Assembly (NCBI GenBank): GCA_013397455.1
Contig: VYZB01000333.1
Span: 424,072-488,071 of the forward strand
Direction: 5' to 3'
Length of the DNA: 64,000 bases
Source: Crotophaga sulcirostris
Lineage: Eukaryota > Chordata > Aves > Cuculiformes > Crotophagidae
Of the stretch, positions 23,462 through 35,418 are shown piece by piece. The position numbers were made by a program, and so were the translations under genes. Numbering within the stretch: the stretch's first letter is position 1; each line of letters starts with the position of its first letter. Below the pieces are notes generated by a model. The model had not been told where the DNA came from. It did no database searches and saw nothing but the letters and a program-made list of their open reading frames with translations.

Positions 23462-23556
23462 GTGATGGGATGGTGTTAGTGTTGGCTTATAGGTTGGACT
23501 TGATGATCTCAGAGGTCCCTTCCAACCTTGTGATACTGTGATACTGTGATACTGTA
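22594..23556 (+). mobile_element. CR1 LINE, ATACTGTG-tail class, longest copy in window
   Basis: A 5'-truncated element of about 960 bp. It begins inside the reverse transcriptase domain (CCTGTCCTGTTTAACATATT), continues through the C-terminal ORF2 region, and has a 3' untranslated end with GTTGGCTTATAGGTTGG and GATGATCTCAGAGGTCCC. It terminates in three ATACTGTG units. It is the same subfamily as the inner copy at 57597-58006 and as its own inverted neighbour. It lacks ORF1, the endonuclease and most of the reverse transcriptase, so it cannot move on its own. Confidence 0.95.
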
Positions 23557-24947
23557 GATACATTATTATCTAATAGGTACTTTTTAATGAGCATGAAGTG
23601 TGCTTTTCATGTTGTGGGATTTTTTTATTTTCCCTTCATTTGTTGATTTACTCATGCAGTCACAAGAATAATCCTCATGGAAAAGTGGAATGTTTTGTTC
23701 TACAATACCCCAGACTAACTAATATGTGTGCTACATGCATGAACATTTAACTTCTTCAAGTTTACATGGAAAGGCTTCTGATTGCAGGTGAAAATGAGTT
23801 TAATGTATCCTTTTATTAAAAACACTATACCTTCTGATCTTACTTGAAATTTCTGCTCATTTAAGGTGCCAGACAGGAACAGCAAGGTAAGAAATTAGAC
23901 TTATTAACAGAGATATTGTGTATAAATAAAGCCATCACCTGCGTTTTATTCTCCCTCACCAATAAGCATGAAAGTGAGATGGGTTTTATGGGTGTGGATC
24001 AGAGTAAATAGTATGTGCTTGATGGTTTGAAATACAACTGGCTCTGGGTGAAAACACCATAGTCCCTCTATTACCTTAAGATTGATAAACTCTGGATTTC
24101 TGTGGACCAGAGGGAGTAAAAAATGGAGCTGATTTCAAAAATCAGCGGCATTCCAGACTGGCTGACACGTTGATGGAGCTGTCAACTCTAAACTCAGATA
24201 CATGCCCATTCACAAGTGTCAGAAACAGAGAGGATAACGTAACAGGGTTGAACTTGGTTTAAGAAACTTGCTATTAGTAATATGCTAGGACTTCACAATC
24301 AAAGGCAAAATGTATATATGGGATTTAAAATTTCCTCACAAAGTTAAAAGTATGGCTTATGTTTGCTCTTAGCCTGACCCTACTCACCTTTGCCAGTGAG
24401 AAGGAGCCAACTCATGAAGGAAGTCGGCTTTTCCTACCGGCTTGAAGTTTGGTGCATGATGTTAGAATTTCCTAGCATTTCTGCATGCCAAGAAGAGCTC
24501 TTTCCATGAATTTTCCCAGAAAAACACAGCAGTCAAATTACAATGTCTTCAAAATTTTGAGATAAATCAGCTACAAATATTTGCAACGTTCAGCCCTAGT
24601 TGTTAAAGTAAACATTGCTCATGAAATAGAAGTCTTTGTTTGGGAGTAGGAAGACGAGGATACTAAAGTCCCTCACTTTTCTCCCTGACCATCCTCTGGT
24701 ATCCCAAAGAAATCCCCACATCTCTCTTTCCCTATTGCCTTTCTTGAAATAGAAGATTAGAGACTGCTTTTTGCTCTGTTTATTTTTTATTTTTTATGAT
24801 GCTTTGCATAATATTGGTCCAAATGCCACTATATTTTATATTTATTTTCATGCTATTCAATAAACATCCAGTAATTCCACTGAAGAGAAAAATGGGCTGG
24901 AAGAATGACGCATATTGTTTTTTTCTCAACTTTTATCATGTTTGGTC
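23557..24947. other. unique sequence, nothing recognised
   Basis: AT-rich, no open frame above 60 codons until a frame that runs into the next CR1. A weak old-repeat word (AGCCTGACCCTACTCACC, near 24370) resembles the motif at 3865 but is too short to call. Confidence 0.55.
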
Positions 24948-25431
24948 AAGCACAGGAAGGATATGGATCTGTTGGAGTGAGTCCAGAGAAGGCCACAGAG
25001 ATGATCTGAGGGCTGGAACACCTCCCATCAGAGGACAGGCTGAGAGAGTTGGGGTTGTTCAGCCTGGAGAAGAGAAGGCTGTGGGGAGACCTTAGAGCAG
25101 CCCCCAGTACTGAAAGGGGCTCCAGAAAACTGAGGAGAGACTCTTGACCAGGGAGTGCAGGGATAGGACAAGGAGGAATGGTTTTCAACTGAAAGAGGGG
25201 AGACTGAGATGAGATCTTAGGAAGAAATGTTTTCCTGTGAGGGTGGGGAGGCCCTGGCCCAGGTTGCCGAGAGAAGTGGTGGCTGCTCCATCCCTGGAGG
25301 TGTTCAAGGCCAGGTTGGATGAGACTTTGAGCACCCTGATCCAGTGGGAGGTGTCCCTGTCCATGACATGGGAGTGGAACTGGGTGGGCTTTAAGTTTTC
25401 TTCCAACCTAAGCATTTCTGTAATTCTGTGT
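24948..25431 (+). mobile_element. CR1 LINE, 5'-truncated, ATTCTATG-tail class
   Basis: Starts at GTCAAGCACAGGAAGGATAT in the ORF2 C-terminal coding region. It passes GGAGTGAGTCCAGAGAAGGC, GGGAGTGCAGGGATAGGACA, CTGAAAGAGGGGAGACTGAG and GGTGTTCAAGGCCAGG. It ends in a decayed tail, CATTTCTGTAATTCTGTG. An early stop in the coding remnant (GATGATCTGAGGG near 25001) marks it as dead. Confidence 0.93.
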
Positions 25432-28400
25432 TTTGGGTTTGTTCCTTGTCCTTTCCAGAAGCCTTCATGGACTATTTGCAGTCCACTTTTATTCCTTTCT
25501 TCGTAAATGAAGCCTTCCTCCTTTGGTGTTCAAAACAGTTTTCCTCCTTGGTCCTGGGAATTTATCTGTTTGTTTCATCTTCAGTCTCTTGCAATGTGAA
25601 GTAGACTGTTTGATAGTGCAGGGTGACACACGTGCCTTTCTAAAGAATTGTTGTCTTTATTCTTCTGGCAGGAAATGCTACTGCTGTCGAATAAAGTAAA
25701 ATTGACTCCCCCAGGAAAGCTTAAGGAGTCAGAAATGCCATCGTGAGTTCTGGCGTAGACTGCTTGGGAACCTTTTTCTTCTTGTTTGGCAGGACATGTG
25801 CTCGGTCCCTGAACACACTGCTCAGAAGCTGTTACAAAACATGGAAGACAGTAAATACTAAGCAAGTTAAAATTTTATCTGCTTTGAGAGATAGGAGTCT
25901 GAATGTCTAAGACACTAGAATTCATTTGACAAGAACAAGAGATCTCATACCAGTCGTGTAAATGAGAAGCTGTTAGGCAGGCAGTACTTTCCCCAATATG
26001 ATGTTTTTCTTAGAACTGGAGCATACATTACACACAAATTTGAGATTATCTCTAACAATTATCTAAAATTAACTGTGGTTTTCTAATGAAAACATTAAGA
26101 GGAGGATCTGATAAGAAGTGGGCCTATTTATAATACTTGCTACGAGGAAAAAAAGGTTTGCTCCTCTGAGTGAAACCAAACTCCACCATGTGTCAAAGTA
26201 TAAAAGAACATTGGCTTCCCTTCCTTTACTAATTAGCAGCCGCACTGGGAGTTTATCACATCTCTCAGTGGATAACTGAAAAGAACCAACTTGAAGAAGT
26301 GTTCCCTGTTCTGTGCTTCTTTCAGTTTCTGAACACCTCTGTTCCAGAGCATGCACACACCATGCAAAGTCACACATTGCAGCTCTGAGCTCTCCTGGCA
26401 GCTTTCTTAGCACCGTGCACATCAGAAAGAGGTACCAGCTCGGGTGACCAAAGCAAGTTCACATCTTGTTTGTGCCACTTCAGAGCTATGTGCATCTCGA
26501 GCTATGTGCATCTCAAGCTATGGGCATCTCATGGGAGTATCCTCATACCACCACCGTTATATCCGTTCATGCAGCAAGCCTGAGACAATGCAGCTAAGAA
26601 GCCAAAAACATGAGCTGCTGGAGAGCCACTGGGACAAGTTCTTCTCCAAAACTGTATTTATTTGGGTGTGACTTAGCCAGAGAAGCCCTGCTCGTGGTTG
26701 ATTCAAGTAATTCCAAAATAAGTGTGGGGTCCACCTGGACATGATGTCCATCTGTTCCTCATTATATAAGGCTGCTCAGAAGCAATCCCAGCGTATGCAG
26801 GCTGTGAGGGAAATAACAGCAGTACAGGTTACACACCCTCCAGACCAGCCCCTCTGAATCTTTCCAGCACAGAATGACAGGGGAGAAGTAAATGTTGGCA
26901 TTGTATAAAGCATATTCCCATTAGTCCAGGCACTGGGTGAGAACTAAATCACTGTGTTTAGGTACTCCTACATGTCATGCAAAACACAAATTATGGGGAG
27001 GGTTTTGTCAGCAGAGAGTATCAGTGCACAGGCTCCTTTTTCCAAGTCACACTCTGTATTACAGGCCAGAGAATCAGTCTTCAAAGAGATGCTGTGGTTT
27101 CTTTTTTGGCCTTTTGCTCAACTTGGACTGCCCAGAGCTGGGTTTGGGGACCTAATTCACAAACAAAGGAGTTGCAGTGAGAAATACTGGAAAATTGATT
27201 TCTAAACCCATCTGAAATTTGGTAGTTTCACGTTGTGGGTATCTACATGCACACTGATGCATCTAAGTTCTTGCGTTCCTTTAATCAGTTCGAAAGAACC
27301 CAAAACCAGTGAGTAAGAGTCACAAAAGTCATCATATATCCTCTAAAATTTGCATGTTGAACAAATTCACATGCTTGTCAAATAGCAATTCACACTTATC
27401 CAAAAGGCTGATGAATCTTGACAAACCTTTCAATGAAACCTATTGTGGCTTTGCATTTGTAGGAGCCACAGAACCCAGGTGGATTTTGTTGTGAGCCATT
27501 TTCCATAGTCCTGCTTATCAGTCATGTGAGCAGAGGTAAATTATTTTCACCTCCTGTTTGCTAGTGCTGATTTACTTTGCATTTGACTGGTCTTAAAAAA
27601 AGAAAATCTTTAATCTAAACCAAACAACCCTTAATGCAACCAAATGTTTGGATGAAGAAAGGGCAAATAACTGTGTGTTTGTGAGACCAGCTCTCAAAAT
27701 AACACAGACATCACCTCGTATTGCAATGCCACCAAGCAATGCAGAGCAACTAAAAGAGCCAGGCATAACTTTGCGACATTGAAAGAGGTTCTATGGTCTC
27801 TTCAGGACACTGGTTTGAACTGGTGAAGAGGTTTACAACATCCAGAAACAATTTCTCCAAAAACTTTGCAAATCTGACTGTTCTTTTTGTTTGTTCTTCA
27901 TTTTTTCCAGAACAACTTTTAACGTTTAGAAATTTCCACATTAGAAATATTTTTTCCAGCAGCTACAGCTAATTAAGAGACCCAAGGATCAGGTTTGTTC
28001 TATTTTCCTCCACATAGGAGTGAAGTTATTTCATGCTATTTTTTACACAGCTCTGAGGTGTGATGGGCTGCATACAGAGCAGTTTATTTCTCCCACTTTA
28101 TCTCACACCTGTTTGGATACTGGCTGTTTTATGGTATTTAAACATACTATTTCTTGCCAATTGCTTTATCTCCACAGTTCTTGCTTTTGCTGCAAATGTT
28201 TCTTATTAACTCTAAAAGAAACATCAGTTGCTCCCTGAGCATTATTAGCGAGGACAAAAATAACATAATTGTTAGTTACTTCCAGCATGTTATCACTGCA
28301 GACCTATAAAACAGACATTCTTTCCAAATACTATAGGGGCTCTTTTAATAGGTTGAAAATAAATAATACCTGTTTTAAGAACTTGTTATTTCACTGAAAT

Positions 28401-28716
28401 TTTTTTAAATGCAAAAAAACCCCACCTTGATCAAAAAAAATCACTGTTGTCTAGTGGGCTTTTCTGAGACATCGCACTGACTTTCAAGCTGCCAGACCCC
28501 AAACAGAGAACACAGCATTGGGCACAGACCCACAGTGAGGGCACACAGCGTTATTCATGTATAAAACATGTGATCCCTCAGGAATCCCTTCCCCTAGTAT
28601 GAAGATTTCCCCCTATAGTCCCAGTGTCGCAGGTCTGATGACAGTAATTTTCAACCCTGCAAGTAGGAAGAACGTGGGGGCTGTCCCTTTGCATGGTTCT
28701 GCACTGTTCAAACAGT
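25432..28716. other. unique sequence, one short tandem repeat, no gene recognised
   Basis: Holds a three-copy 17-bp repeat at 26483-26534 (own entry). The minus frame 26069-26422 (117 codons) has no features I recognise. Three overlapping plus frames at 26937-27205 arise because one region lacks stops in all three frames, which is not evidence of coding. A-runs occur at 28415-28440. Confidence 0.55.
26483..26534. repeat. tandem repeat, 17-bp unit, three copies
   Basis: The unit AGCTATGTGCATCTCRA occurs three times in succession, the third with one change (GGGC for GTGC). No link to a known mobile element is visible. Confidence 0.85.
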
Positions 28717-28770
28717 GGGCAGATATGATCTCAAAGGTCTTTTCCAACCAGGCAATTCTATGATTCTGTG
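28717..28770 (+). mobile_element. CR1 LINE 3' tail fragment, ATTCTATG-tail class
   Basis: Only the terminal block is present: GATATGATCTCAAAGGTCTT, TTCCAACC and CAATTCTATGATTCTGTG. The point where the 5' truncation begins is not sharp. Confidence 0.75.
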
Positions 28771-28857
28771 AAACCCCTCAGGATTATTAAAGGACTTCTA
28801 CTCCCCAAAAGTCCCTCTGAGGGGGAGCTACAATGTCCAATCTGACTTACCTGAAGC

Positions 28858-28957
28858 GATGGGTGGTGTTAGTGTTAGTGCTGGGTTATAGGTTGGACTC
28901 GATGACCTCGAAGGTCCTTTCCAACCTTGTAATACTGTGATACTGTGATACTGTGAG
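28858..28957 (+). mobile_element. CR1 LINE 3' fragment, ATACTGTG-tail class
   Basis: Begins at GATGGGTGGTGTTAGTGTTA, continues through GGTTATAGGTTGGACTCGAT and AAGGTCCTTTCCAACC, and ends with three clean tail units. It faces the minus-strand copy at 29249 tail to tail across about 290 bp. Confidence 0.9.
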
Positions 28958-29248
28958 AGAGGTAGATATTATTACTGGCATGGGGCCCATGTGCATGCTT
29001 GCACTTCTCATCCCATCCCCTTGTCCCATCGGTACCAGGGCCATGAGCTGAGGAAGCCAGAGAGGTTGTCCTGTGTCCATCCAGGTGTCTCCTCTAGGAA
29101 GCATGTCCTGGCACCACCACTCCTGGAGCAGATGCTGCTTACAAATTGTACCAACTCCTAACAACTCAGCCTGGGCTGGAGTTGAACATTCAGCCTCTAT
29201 TACTTGTCCATAGCCTCCTATTGTATTGCTATATTGTTGGCCAGATAT
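28958..29248. other. unique spacer between two opposed CR1 tails
   Basis: No repeat or gene recognised in these 291 bases. Confidence 0.55.
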
Positions 29249-29681
29249 TTCACAGTATCACAGTATCACAAGGTTGGAAAGGACTTCTGAGATCACCAAG
29301 TCCAACCTATAACACAACACTAACACCAACTCATCATCTAAACCACGGCACTGAGTGCCTCATCCAATCTCCCCTTAAACACCTCCAGGGTTGGCAACTC
29401 CACCACCTCCCTGGGCAGCGCATTCCAAGGGCCAATCACCCTTTCAGTGAAGAACTTTTTCCTAATATCAAGCCTAAACTTTCCCTGACGAAGCTTGAGT
29501 CCATGTCCTCTAGTTCTGTCACTGGTCACCTGAGAGAGGAGAACAAGCCCTGTCTGACTACAACCTCCTTTTAGGTAGTTGCAGAGAGCAATAAGGTCAC
29601 CCCTGAGCATCCTCTTTTTCAGGCTAAACAACCCCAGCTCCCTCAGTCGCTCCTCGTAGGGCTTGTGCTCCAGCCTCTTCA
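29249..29681 (-). mobile_element. CR1 LINE, 5'-truncated, ATACTGTG-tail class, minus strand
   Basis: The tail is on the left (CACAGTATCACAGTATCAC). Moving right come the 3' untranslated block, the coding words for [20 protein letters not shown] and [13 protein letters not shown], and the 5' end at the GGAGCACAAGCCC block. It keeps an open coding remnant of about 114 codons (29338-29681). It shares CTTCAGTGAAGAACTTTTTC and other words with the copy at 34899, defining a second subfamily distinct from the 22594/57597 group. Confidence 0.95.
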
Positions 29682-32600
29682 TTTAAGACATAGGGGAAAG
29701 AAGCGCTGGATTGTGTGTCCTTGGCTGAGAAGGTTTGGATGTTTACCTCAGTGCTTGCCTGCCTAGAGCCAGCCCTTATTTCATTGCCATTGTCAGGCAA
29801 ATACACTTCAGTCTCAGCTGGGACACAACAGGGCTGCCTGAGGAGAGAAGGTAGCTTTCAAAGCAAGCTGCTTCAGCCAGGATGCCTCTATTGGAGACTG
29901 CTTTCTGAAGCAGGTTCTTTTATCCACAGCCAGAGCACACACTGCTTTCCATCCCTCTTTCTTGGGTTGTGTTTTCACTGGAGGCACTACTGGATCCTAG
30001 CTTCACTTTATCCCAGCTTACTGCCACTGTTTAAAAACCTTGAAGACACATGTCAATGTTACATATAGGGCCCCAGCTTATCATCGTTTGTTTCTTTATA
30101 GCCAAAATAATGCCATTTTAAACAAGCTGAATACCTGGCTATGCAGGCCACACAAGTCCTTCAGAACGACTCTTGCCTTGCTGATTTGGGAGATTTACTA
30201 CAGAAAGGTGAATTTCCAAAGGGCAGAGTTTCTAATCCCAACTTGTCTTCAGTTATTCTCGATGGTAGCAGTTTAGCTCTGAAATCACAAACTAAAAAGG
30301 GTTGTTTATTGGCTGGGTATTTCTGTAATTTCCTTTAGGCTTTGCTGTATCAACACGAAACTCCAAAAACTCAATTTGCGTTTACACTCAGGTGCATTTG
30401 CAATCCTCTTTGTTAAAACAAACAAACAAACACACAACAAAACCAGTTTTTCAAAGCTCATTCTCCATGAGCCTAATGAGAGGTTTCTCCACTGAGACAT
30501 CTGGTTCAGTCCCTGCTGGTTGGAGGATACTGACAATTTCTCAAAATGCAGGGGAAGCAGTGTTTCCTCTGGGCCTGGGGAACTACTCTGAGTCCAACCA
30601 AAATAGCTCTTGTGACTATAATCATTCATTGCTATTAGACACTTTATGGTGCATCTGAAAATGGATTCATTTTATATGAGGATTTCTTAAACCAACACTG
30701 AGACTTTTGTGTGAGAAATCTGCTCCAAACCTGTGCAAACTAAGCAGAGATGTGTGACTAATGAATCACGCATGAACCAACGGTGCCCAATTTCATTAGC
30801 TTTATTAAGTTCTGTAATGCACACCATGGAATAGAGGCTTCGTCTTCAAGGAAAAGTTCTTAAAGATTTGCAGAGAAGAAAATAAAACCTAACTTGGTTT
30901 GGGTAAAAAAATGTACCGAGCTACCTGCAAAGCATGGTACAGCACGGCGCCGCTGCCCGAAATGGTTGTAAAAATGTTCTTCCATGCACTGTGTGCTCCT
31001 GTTGGTAAGACTAGACCTGTAAATCACACTTCAGCCATGAATGTTTTCCAAGTACTTTTCAACAATATATCACGTTGCTGAACAATTTCAGACTGTCTGA
31101 CAGAGGAGTGTGTATCCTCATAGTAAGTTCAATAGGCATAGTGTGGTGATACAGATCCATCATCTTTCCATGCTTCAGTTTTAAATGTGTTTTATCACAC
31201 TTTTATAATGTTTTTATGTATTTTTCTTCCTTGAATTTGTTGCCATTAGGGAAGAATCAGCTAAGATAGGTTTTGAAATCTGAATTCTCTTTTTTTGGTT
31301 CTAAGTCACTCAAATGCTCACTCCAAGCCTGGAGGAGCATTTGTATGTTCTTTACATATAATCTCGTGAAAACATTGAGTCATAGAAGTTTTTGACCAAG
31401 GGAATTAGACATTCCCTGAGATTTCCGTGTAGTTGAACATCATCCTTGTCTTAAGTCTCTCAACTGAACCTCAAAACCCAGAATAACCCTAAAGTGAATA
31501 CATCTCCAGGCATGAACAGCATTCTCACTCCATATTCCATATTGCATTTATTTTTGACACTGGTTAAAAGCAGTCTTGCTTTTTTGTTATGGGCAATCTT
31601 GTCTGATTCTCAGATGTTCACAAGTTGTTCACCTTTGCTTTAAAAGTGCTGTTCAACACAGCAAAGAACACCTACACTCAGGGAAAGAATTTCCAGCATA
31701 CGAGAGTTTGTATATCCTTTACTATCATGCTGCAAATATAAATCCTGCCTTAGTATTTTCATCGTTCTACACAGTTGCTGCAATTATTTACCTATAGACA
31801 GAGCTGTAGCTCTTGGTTTACCGATTAATGTTTAAAACCCCTTAAAAATGTCAAAGCAGAAGTGATTTATGTTTTGCTTTTCCTTACAGTAAGGTAAACC
31901 CAGTAAAAAACCCAAGCAGCTCTCAAGAATGCTCACCAATTGCATATTTCCACACTGCGGAAAGCAAAAGCAATTAATACAAACCTGGGTCTGATTATTT
32001 ACCAAGCAGTTTGAAGAACATCAGTGCCCACTCTGTTTGTAAACTGGCTAGCATTGTGACTCACACAGGAGACACATGTAAAGGGCTGGATACCTGTTGT
32101 ACGAAAGTTCCAGTGTAAATAAATAAAGCTAGGCTCTCTCCCACGGTTTGAACCACATCATAACTCCTCTTACTCAAGACATCTGTAGGCACAGCAAAGA
32201 TACCAGCATACCATCCACACCTTCATCATCCCTTTATCACAAGGCTGGTTAGAGCTCTCATCTCCGCAGACGTGTAGCAAAGCCAAAATAAAGTTGTCTG
32301 TCCAGCTCAAGCACTGAGCAGACACACACCACGTATAAATCACCCTCCTCTTCAGCAGGGCCAACAAAAACTCATCTCATAACTGCTCTCCTGCCAGCTG
32401 TGTCAGGTTTACAGCCCTGTAGCTCAACCAGCCCCATGCTTCGTGCCTAGCTGCGCTGCAGGTGGGGGGGAATCATGAATTCCTGCAGCACCACCTTCAG
32501 AAAGTTGTGTCTTTAGAGAGCAGCTACAGAGAGGAGGCCCTTTGCTTGCGAGGGAGATGCCACTCATAGGTGTACCTCAAGGAATAATGAAAATCCATTT

Positions 32601-32825
32601 CTAAGCCCCTGCCGACCCTGGTACCCACGATTCCCATTGCCATGGAGGAATGCTGTCTGTAGCAATGAATCTTGCACAGCCAGTTACCTGTGACTACCAG
32701 ACCCCCAAGTACACAGACTGTGTGCCATGATGCCTTGCCCTGGGCTGCTGAGTGCTGAATATTTCAATCCAATGAGGAAAACTTGCTTGGAAAGGGCATA
32801 AGGCTCTGATTCTAGAGCTGTTAAA
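29682..32825. other. unique sequence, no gene recognised
   Basis: The plus frame 29715-30068 (117 codons) and minus frame 30306-30629 (107 codons) show no recognisable domain. A (CAAA)n-like simple repeat lies at about 30414-30440. The pocket GGCGCCGCTGCCCG near 30947 is GC-rich but isolated. Confidence 0.55.
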
Positions 32826-32988
32826 GGTGGCCAGGGCAGTGGTGGAGTCTCCTTCTCTGGAGGTGTTCTAAAAGCATGTAGATGTGGTACTTGAGGACAT
32901 GGTTTAGCAAACATGGTGGTGTTGGACTGACAGTGGGACTGGATGAGCTTAGAGGTCTTTTCCAGCCTTAATTCTCCTCTGATTCTAA
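32826..32988 (+). mobile_element. CR1 LINE 3' fragment, intermediate-age subfamily
   Basis: GGCAGTGGTGGAGTCTCC, GGAGGTGTTCTAAAAGCATG, GATGTGGTACTTGAGGACAT, GGTTTAGCAAACATGGTGG, then GGACTGGATGAGCTTAGAGG, TCTTTTCCAGCC and TTCTCCTCTGATTCTAA follow the CR1 branch with the GTGGTACTTGAGGACATGG 3' block. The tail is strongly decayed. Confidence 0.82.
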
Positions 32989-34154
32989 AGTCAATTGTGT
33001 GACTTGCCACTGGCCATTGCTATGGAGGGTTGGCTCCCACCAGGGAGAAATTGCTCCCTCCTTCCCAGAGCTCTTTGGCTCCCATTTTGTATGTCATGTT
33101 TCAAAAGCTTCACATGGTTTTAGAGTGGGTTCTCAAGTTTGGGAGGTGAACTGTTGCGAATTCTTCTCTAATGTAGGTAATTTAAACCAAATATTCAAAT
33201 ATGTGACCTTTTAAAATACTAGAGAGTTTTGACATATTTCAGATTTCTGATAAGACTGTACTGTAACAGAAAAGCTAAGAAAATATCTCTTTCTGTTTCT
33301 GTTTATAAACTGAGATTATGAAGGGGAAAAAAAAACTTGTCTACTTGTTTCCTTTGGTGACAAATCAGTTTTGGTCAGTGAAGGAAAATGGTCTAGAAAT
33401 AAATTCATGACCCTTTTGAAAGGGGAATTCCCTTGGGAATACTATTTTTCCAGAAGCCTGTTGCAGATAATATATGTGCTTTACCTCTTTAATGGTGGCT
33501 GCTGTGATGCTCTTAGAAAAGCAATTCAAGCTACACTGCAGCTTCAAAAGTTGTACTTTAACATGCCAATGGTTCTTAATAAAACACTTAGAAAAAGATT
33601 TACAAAGCCAGGCCACCTCTTTAATTATTAGCCATGCATTTCTCATTCAGTAATTTCCTTCCTGACCTCACTGATATTTGGGTAGATCAGTTTGTTCTGT
33701 CAGAGGTTGCACTGGTTTACAAAAACATACATTTTCTTCAGAAAAAAATATGAAAATATATTTTAAAAGCATACTTACTAGGAGCTTCAGCCCCATTGAA
33801 GCCTCCTTTTTGGTTCTTTATGGTTTTCAAGTCCTTACTAAGAACCAGATTGTAAAGTAAGATTAGAGCAGTGCATCAGTTTCCAATTGATTGCCTTACA
33901 GATGTTTAAAGGGAAGTATGTTATCAATAGGGATCAGTATCTCAACCAAAATATTCAGTGAATGCTAATGTTATTCTTTTCTCATTTAAATATAAAGATT
34001 AAGCCAAGACCCTGCTTGCTTGAAGTAAAAAACTCCACTATCAGTTGAATAATATAGACTGTGAGTACTTTTTAATACCATTTTTACCTATTTTTTTCAT
34101 GTGGAAATCAGACAGGATTTCATGCCCCCTTCTGAGATCAGTCCTTGGAATGCC
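32989..34154. other. unique sequence, no gene recognised
   Basis: 33365-33646 lacks stops on both strands (93 minus and 86 plus codons) but neither product is recognisable. The double openness suggests composition rather than coding. Confidence 0.5.
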
Positions 34155-34458
34155 ATCATAGAATCACAGAAGACCTCTAAACTCATCCAGTCCAACCATC
34201 ATCCCAGCCCCAGCATGCCTACTAAACCATGTCTCCAAGTGCCACAGTCACACGTTTTTTTGAACCCCTCTGGGGATGGAGATTCCACCACTGCCCTGGG
34301 CAGCCTCTTCAGTACTTCGCCACTTTTTTGGTAAAGAAATTTTCTCTAATATCCAATCTAAACTTTCCCTGGTGCAACTTGATACCATTTCCTCTCATCC
34401 TGTCATTTGTTACTTGGGAGAAGAGACCAGCACCCACCTCACTACAACTTCCTTACAG
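34155..34458 (-). mobile_element. CR1 LINE, 5'-truncated, minus strand, diverged
   Basis: The left end ATCATAGAATCACAGAA is the reverse complement of the ATTCTATG tail. It is followed by the ACTCATCCAGTCCAACCATC block, GGGGATGGAGATTCCACCAC, CTGCCCTGGGCAGCC, then AATCTAAACTTTCCCTGGTG and GGGAGAAGAGACCAGCACCC. It is cut at the CTACAACTTCC block. Same branch as the minus copy at 53498. Confidence 0.92.
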
Positions 34459-34898
34459 ATCATTTCAACCTCAGATATATCTAGGCCTGAAAACTAAAGC
34501 ATCCATAAAGAGAACTGATTTTAAAAGATCTTTCTTGACCTCTTTTAATGAAAAACAACACCAGTCTTTTTATGAATAAAAGATTTCTTGTCCAGAAATT
34601 CACTATTCTACAGCAGCTGGGAGGGAGATTGGTAAAAACCAATATATTTAAAAATTAGATAAACAAAATACTTCCAAAATCAAAATATTAGTGATTGGTT
34701 ACAAACTCATTAAGTTACAGTGCCACCTATGCCTGATGGCTGCCACAAACTTCAATCAGAAAGCAGCTACTAAAGACATTTGCCATCTTTTCTTATTTTT
34801 ACCGTAGTACATTGAGCACTTTTTGTAGTGCTTTTTGGGCCACTAGTGATCTACAGAGCAGATTTGATTAATATTACTTTAGAAGGTAAAGGTCTAAA
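34459..34898. other. unique AT-rich sequence, nothing recognised
   Basis: No open frame of note. It separates two CR1 copies of opposite orientation. Confidence 0.55.
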
Positions 34899-35332
34899 AC
34901 CTTGAATACTGTGTGCAGTTCTGGGCCCCTCAGTTTGAGAAGGATGTCAAGGCACTGGAATGTGTCCAGAGGAGGGCAACGAAGATGGTGAAGGGTTTGG
35001 AGCACAAGCCCTACGAGGAGCGACTGAGGGAGCTGGGGCTGTTCAACCTGAAAAAGAGGAGGTTCAGGGGTGACCTTATTGCTCTCTACAACTACCTAAA
35101 AGGAGGTTGTAGCCAGGCAGGGATTAGTCTCTTGTCTCAGGTGACCAGTGTCAGAACTAGAGGATGTGGACTCAAGCTTCGTCAAGAAAAGTTTAGGCTT
35201 GATATTAGGAAAAAGTTCTTCACTGAAAGGGTGATTGGCCCTTGGAATGCACTGCCCAGGGAGGTGGTGGAGTTGCCAACCCTGGAGATGTTTAAGGGGA
35301 GATTGGATGAGGCACTCAGTGCCATGGTTTAG
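34899..35332 (+). pseudogene. CR1 ORF2 C-terminal remnant, uninterrupted
   Basis: About 140 codons stay open from the [11 protein letters not shown] block through [38 protein letters not shown] and [20 protein letters not shown] to the natural stop at 35330-35332. The first ATG at 34913 is internal, not an ORF2 start. No catalytic reverse transcriptase residue is included. The lack of stops fits a recent insertion. Function is not expected. Confidence 0.9.
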
Positions 35333-35418
35333 ATGATGGGTTGGTGTTAGTGTTAGGCTATAGGTTGGACTTGATGATCTCAGAGGTCCTTTCCAACCTT
35401 GTGATACTGTGATACTGT
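34899..35418 (+). mobile_element. CR1 LINE, 5'-truncated, ATACTGTG-tail class
   Basis: Starts at CCTTGAATACTGTGTGCAGT and ends with GTGATACTGTGATACTGTAA. It has the 3' word GTTAGGCTATAGGTTGG, and CTCAAGCTTCGTCAAGAAAA in the coding part, tying it to the copy at 29249. The open C-terminal ORF2 remnant makes this one of the better preserved 3' ends in the window. Confidence 0.95.

Noticed and set aside
22188..23556. Twin-priming 5' inversion as the cause of the opposed CR1 pair
   Set aside because: Twin priming splits one copy into two non-overlapping parts. Here both arms contain the same 3' end and tail.
23526..23556. ATACTGTG repeats as a CRISPR array or satellite
   Set aside because: They are short direct units without spacers, always at the 3' end of CR1, which is the known CR1 tail structure.
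26937..27205. Three overlapping plus frames as an exon
   Set aside because: All three plus frames are open over the same bases, which reflects scarcity of stop words, not coding in one frame.
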